Under the pieces are notes generated by a model. That model was given only the letters and a program-made list of their open reading frames with translations. It was not told the DNA's origin and did not search any database. A DNA stretch of 41,362 bases from a virus: IMG/VR virus record IMGVR_UViG_3300048686_000091, positions 1 to 41,362 of that record; one strand, written 5' to 3'. A program made the translations under genes and the position numbers. Every line of letters starts with the position of its first letter. Position 1 is the stretch's first letter. This document shows positions 37,811-41,362 of this stretch, one piece after another.

Positions 37811-39637
37811 TTAGCCCGCAGGGACCATTCTTGTAACACTAGAAGCTAGTGTTGGTTTGCCAGAACCAGATAAACCGGCCAGCAAATACTGTATTGGTGG
37901 ACGACCACCTTGTCCTACTTGACCAGGTACCACACCACGTGGACCACCTGTTGCTGCACTTAATCCTGAAGCACCACCAGAGGGAGCCATCGCTGCGGAA
38001 CCGGGGACGGGTTGTTCCTGACCAGGGGCTGCAGCCTCAGCAGAAGGTAGTGCTTGAGGGGTAAACGCTTCCGCGATTACCTGCTCTATAGGTTGACCTT
38101 TTTGTCTGCCATCAATAACAGTTGCGATACGAGACAATATTTCACCAGGGTCTTGACCTTGTGTGGCAAGACTTGGTATTGCTTGTGCATACGCTGAAAC
38201 AGCAGCAACAAGAGAATCACGCAATTTTTCTATCTCAATTTTTTGTTCTTCCATTGTTACGTTGATTTCCCAAGGCATCTGACGGCGTAAAAAGTCACGA
38301 GAAATAAGTTGGTCTCCGCGCGCTTGTAATCCAAATACCAAAGCCTGGTTAGGGTTTAAACCGGCCATCAGTCCATAGGTGACATCAACCGTATAATCAC
38401 CATCAATATCTTTGTTTGGTGTATACGTGATTTCATACGGTGCACCAGCATCTACGCCGCGTACCGTCTTCTCGGTATTGCCGAAAAGTTTTTCATCCAT
38501 CTCAAAGCAAAGTTCAAAAACTTCTTTGAGAGCAGTAGCAAGAACAGATTGTGCAGTTTTAACTTGGGTATCAAATCCACCCATAAGAGCTTCAACACCA
38601 CGACCAGTAACAATACTTCCCTGTGCCATACCTTGACGGCCTTCAGGGTAACGTGCACCCATACGCATTTCTTGGTCAAGTGCGGCTGATTCTGTAAATA
38701 ATCCAGGGGGCACATTTAAATCAATACGGCGAATCTTTTCAGGAGTTGCTGAACGTATTGTTGCGTCAGGTCCCATTTCAAGGATGTTGACATCTGAAGG
38801 CAAAGCAAAAGGTGCCTGAACAGATTTCTGTGCCGCCTCAAGTTGTAAAGTAGCGAAACGGGCACGAGCGACTTGTACCCAAAGAATATCATCAAATTGT
38901 CCACGTTGTTGTTCATCAGAATCAACACCAGGACGAACAGCAAACACAACATTAAGTTTGCCTAAAGGATTTTTTGCACGTTGTAAAATAAAGTTTGCGC
39001 GTTCTGGAAGAAACAAAATTGTTTCATTCTTGTCCATATAGCGCACAAGTTGAACAGGGCGCATAGAACCACGTTGGTCAAACTTACCAAATATTACAGA
39101 TTCGTATTCAGGAAAATCGTTAGCCAACTCTTGAGCAGGCTTGACATAAAGTTTTGTATAAGAAAGGAGACGACCAAATCTGTCAAACTCAGGATAAGAA
39201 TTATAAGGATTATCCACACGAATACGTGGCATATTGTTTTCATAATCAGCCTCAACAATAAAAGGTAAAGCACCGAATGTTACATATCTATCTGCACCTG
39301 TAAACATTTCAACTTGTAGACGTGAAGTATCACGGTAGCCAGCGGCAATCATTGTGCGCTTGTCGGCACGACTTCTGGCTCTATCTGATACAGCATTAGT
39401 TGCAGAACAGTTAATTGCAGGAAGTGGTGCAATTACTTCAGCAATGTCTCTAGCTGCAACATCAATAAAGTTTGCAACCATAGGTTTAGGATATTCAGGT
39501 GGGAACAATCCTGGGAATACGTTATTGATATTACCTTTGCGTACTTCTAAAACATCAGACCAACGTGCATCACGTGTAGCGTAGCGTTGTTTTAGTTGTT
39601 GATACGCGTTAGCAATATCTTCTATTTTGCGAGCCAC
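37811..39637 (-). CDS. Portal protein, 608 aa
   Basis: The protein shows the usual portal order: helical N-terminus (ANAYQQLKQRYATRD), a core with FIDVAARDIAEVIAPLP and RVDNPYNSYPEFDRFGRLLSY, a long central helix region (QEMRMGARYPEGRQGMAQGS) and a Pro/Gly/Gln-rich C-terminus. It follows terminase with one small gene between. It forms the dodecameric DNA gate at the capsid vertex. Confidence 0.82.
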   Translation of the reverse strand: MARKIEDIANAYQQLKQRYATRDARWSDVLEVRKGNINNVFPGLFPPEYPKPMVANFIDVAARDIAEVIAPLPAINCSATNAVSDRARSRADKRTMIAAGYRDTSRLQVEMFTGADRYVTFGALPFIVEADYENNMPRIRVDNPYNSYPEFDRFGRLLSYTKLYVKPAQELANDFPEYESVIFGKFDQRGSMRPVQLVRYMDKNETILFLPERANFILQRAKNPLGKLNVVFAVRPGVDSDEQQRGQFDDILWVQVARARFATLQLEAAQKSVQAPFALPSDVNILEMGPDATIRSATPEKIRRIDLNVPPGLFTESAALDQEMRMGARYPEGRQGMAQGSIVTGRGVEALMGGFDTQVKTAQSVLATALKEVFELCFEMDEKLFGNTEKTVRGVDAGAPYEITYTPNKDIDGDYTVDVTYGLMAGLNPNQALVFGLQARGDQLISRDFLRRQMPWEINVTMEEQKIEIEKLRDSLVAAVSAYAQAIPSLATQGQDPGEILSRIATVIDGRQKGQPIEQVIAEAFTPQALPSAEAAAPGQEQPVPGSAAMAPSGGASGLSAATGGPRGVVPGQVGQGGRPPIQYLLAGLSGSGKPTLASSVTRMVPAG

Positions 39638-39933
39638 TATCTACCTTTTTTCATTATATTATTACGAAAGTTTAATATTTCAGTTTTTGATTTAGGATTA
39701 ACTTTTAATGCTTTATTAATTAATTTCATAGCATCTGGATTTAATCTATTTTTAAATTGTTCAGATTTACCAATAGATAAACCTTTTGTAACTGATTCTG
39801 TAGGTTTAGAATTTTTAATAACTTGTCTTACAGCATTTTTACGTCTTGTCACAACTTTATTATCAAGACCATAAGATTTTTTAGAACTTCCATAAGGACC
39901 AGATTTTATATCATCTTTTTTTATTTTTGCCAT
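39637..39933 (-). CDS. Basic protein between terminase and portal, 98 aa
   Basis: ATG 39933 (MAKIKKDDIKSGPYGSSKK) is two bases after the terminase stop. The protein is Lys/Arg/Asn rich with helices at SEQFKNRLNPDAMKLINKAL and the C-terminus. Ends on the portal start. Not recognised; DNA or portal contact is possible. Confidence 0.6.
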   Translation of the reverse strand: MAKIKKDDIKSGPYGSSKKSYGLDNKVVTRRKNAVRQVIKNSKPTESVTKGLSIGKSEQFKNRLNPDAMKLINKALKVNPKSKTEILNFRNNIMKKGR

Positions 39934-39935
39934 TA

Positions 39936-41362
39936 TCAGTACCATCCTGCATTCGCTGCTCGTTGTTTTCTTGCATATTCTTCCAAGTCAACAACTTGTC
40001 GCTTGGCTAAATCAATCGGGGTTGCAAAAGGATTACGAACCCAAGTTTTACCATAAGTACCCTGCTGATTTATATAATCACGCATTTGTGTTTCAGCAAA
40101 CCACAAAGCCATAGGACCATCCTGTTTATTTTTAGTACCAGGAGACCAAGTAATTAATTGTTCAATAAGCGCTTTAACGCCTTCCGACTCTGCTCGCGGA
40201 AATTCAATAAGATTATTTTTAGCTGGTTTACCATCAGGACCAAAACTGCCAAAAAGAGGTGCAAGAGAAGCCACACCATATTCAAGGTCCATCTTGTTAC
40301 TACCCGTGTAATGTTGAACCAGCCTGATACCCCGTGATTGGAGAAACGCATTAATTTCCTCATCTTGAGTTAGAAAAAGTTGGAAAGCATTTTTTTCAAT
40401 AACCCATACTGCAGGCTTATATCTTTCAGTCCATTGAAAAATAATTTCACGGATTCTTTGAGGAGTAGGAGCAGGCATACGGGAAGCATCAAGAAGAAAA
40501 CGCTTCTTAGAAGATTTATCGCCAGAAATTGCGACCGTAAAAGTATCACCAGACATAGCAGGGTCCATAGCACACACAGTATAAAAACCGGTAGTGTCAG
40601 CAGGATAACCAGGGGCTCCAGCAACTAAAGGACCACAACCTCTCATACCATTAGCAGCAGCACGCACCAACTCTGGTGCAAATACAGCCTCAGCCTCAAC
40701 ATCTTGCTGCTGATAAACCATAGCCCAAGTTTTAGAATCCAAAACCGAGCGGCGCTGCTTTAATCTAATTCCATCCCATCTAGGGAAGAAACCGTCCTCA
40801 TCAGGGTCAACAGGGTCACCAGGCCAAGGCTTATCACTACGAGGCCACAAAGTAACCCAATTCTCAGGCTTCTCATCAAACTCCAAAACCGCAGGCATCG
40901 CCAAATACGTCCAAGGACTCTTACCCTCAGGATACCTATCATTAGTACGAAGCTCACGATACATATCAATAGGGTCAACCCTGGTACCAACAATCAACAA
41001 CTTACCAGTAGGACCAATACGAGTTAAAACTTCTTGCTGTATCCAACGAATCTGTTTCTCAAACTCGCCAGCATTTGCAAGAGTAACACAGTCATCAAGA
41101 ATAATCAAATCGGCACGGGCACCATAAATCTGCCCACCAATACCTAAAGCCTGTAACGTTGGGTCTTTCTCGCCGGACTCGCGTTCAATATAAATCGCAT
41201 CCTGAGTCCACTTATCAGCAGTAGCCTTAAACCCATCAGCCGGAGCAAACCTACGTTGAAGGTCAATATAAAACGGAGAAGTCAATCTTTGCTTAACAGC
41301 ATACAAAAACTCTTTAGCCATCGTCTGAGTCTTAGACACAACCTTAATCCTGACATTAGGGT
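39936..41362 (-). CDS. terL: Terminase large subunit (5' end outside window)
   Basis: The frame is open to the right edge: bases 41340-41362 still encode PNVRIKV in frame before VSKTQTMAKEFL, so the GTG at 41339 is internal and the Walker A part lies outside. Walker B is LIILDD (41108-41091). The nuclease domain has CAMDPAMSGDTFTVAISGD and VIEKNAFQ. It is the packaging motor and nuclease. The last residues (NAGWY) precede a small basic gene. Confidence 0.9.
   Translation of the reverse strand, partial: PNVRIKVVSKTQTMAKEFLYAVKQRLTSPFYIDLQRRFAPADGFKATADKWTQDAIYIERESGEKDPTLQALGIGGQIYGARADLIILDDCVTLANAGEFEKQIRWIQQEVLTRIGPTGKLLIVGTRVDPIDMYRELRTNDRYPEGKSPWTYLAMPAVLEFDEKPENWVTLWPRSDKPWPGDPVDPDEDGFFPRWDGIRLKQRRSVLDSKTWAMVYQQQDVEAEAVFAPELVRAAANGMRGCGPLVAGAPGYPADTTGFYTVCAMDPAMSGDTFTVAISGDKSSKKRFLLDASRMPAPTPQRIREIIFQWTERYKPAVWVIEKNAFQLFLTQDEEINAFLQSRGIRLVQHYTGSNKMDLEYGVASLAPLFGSFGPDGKPAKNNLIEFPRAESEGVKALIEQLITWSPGTKNKQDGPMALWFAETQMRDYINQQGTYGKTWVRNPFATPIDLAKRQVVDLEEYARKQRAANAGWY

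Noticed and set aside
40154-40993. Hydrophobic minus-strand frames inside the terminase gene
   Set aside because: They are alternate-frame shadows of a well-supported terminase and lack ribosome sites.

Overview
The window is most of the genome of a tailed double-stranded DNA phage of an actinobacterium. The actinobacterial host is inferred from a WhiB-type Fe-S protein (4413-4661), an actinophage-like gene set, a candidate leaderless promoter and GTG/TTG starts. The AT-rich DNA and tiny, tightly overlapping genes would suit a small-genome freshwater actinobacterium, but that is inference. Late genes include a terminase large subunit (cut by the right edge), portal, scaffold, N4-gp56-like capsid protein, connector-like protein and fibres. 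I see no tail tube, sheath or tape measure, so a short-tailed (podovirus-like) particle is the best reading. No integrase, tRNA, CRISPR array or insertion sequence was found.

Layout. (1) 1-6108, plus strand: about 28 small genes. In the first 2 kb the genes are separated by gaps that carry inverted repeats followed by a conserved G-rich start-associated sequence. From 2010 on the genes are chained by overlapping stop and start codons. Many encode zinc-ribbon microproteins or members of a five-copy DpnD/PcfM-like family. The arm ends with WhiB, a membrane-anchored transglycosylase and a glycosyltransferase. (2) 13720 down to 6105, minus strand: replication and metabolism. In transcription order: a Cas4/RecB-like Fe-S nuclease split into two ORFs by two inserted small genes, an ssDNA-protein candidate, a DnaB/RecA-like ATPase, a PD-(D/E)XK nuclease, a primase split into zinc-finger and TOPRIM genes, a proteasome/HslV-like Ntn hydrolase, a metallophosphoesterase, a sigma-like factor, a cytidylyltransferase and a glycosyltransferase-like protein. 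(3) 13728-14431: a symmetric divergent promoter with a large dyad, firing left into a probably leaderless operon and right into a structured leader and an HNH endonuclease gene that appears to start with ATT. (4) 41362 down to 14543, minus strand: packaging, portal, a 1666-residue putative internal virion protein, scaffold, capsid, collagen-like fibre, glycosyltransferase-TPR protein, small basic proteins, connector, a series of paralogous fibre proteins with a glycine-rich tip, a lysis cassette (holin candidate, M23 endolysin), a secreted Pro/Ser/Thr-rich protein and a 733-residue tail protein. A strong intrinsic terminator closes the unit at 14492-14527.

How it works together (inference). 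The plus arm is probably early host take-over. The divergent promoter controls replication. The phage sigma-like factor may switch on the long minus-strand late unit. Three glycosyltransferase-like proteins and a TagD-type cytidylyltransferase suggest sugar or polyol modification of the cell surface, virion or DNA. The observations most worth following are the inverted-repeat/start-associated modules, the split Fe-S nuclease, the ATT-start HNH gene behind the dyad promoter, the Ntn hydrolase, and collagen-like repeats in three different virion-region proteins.
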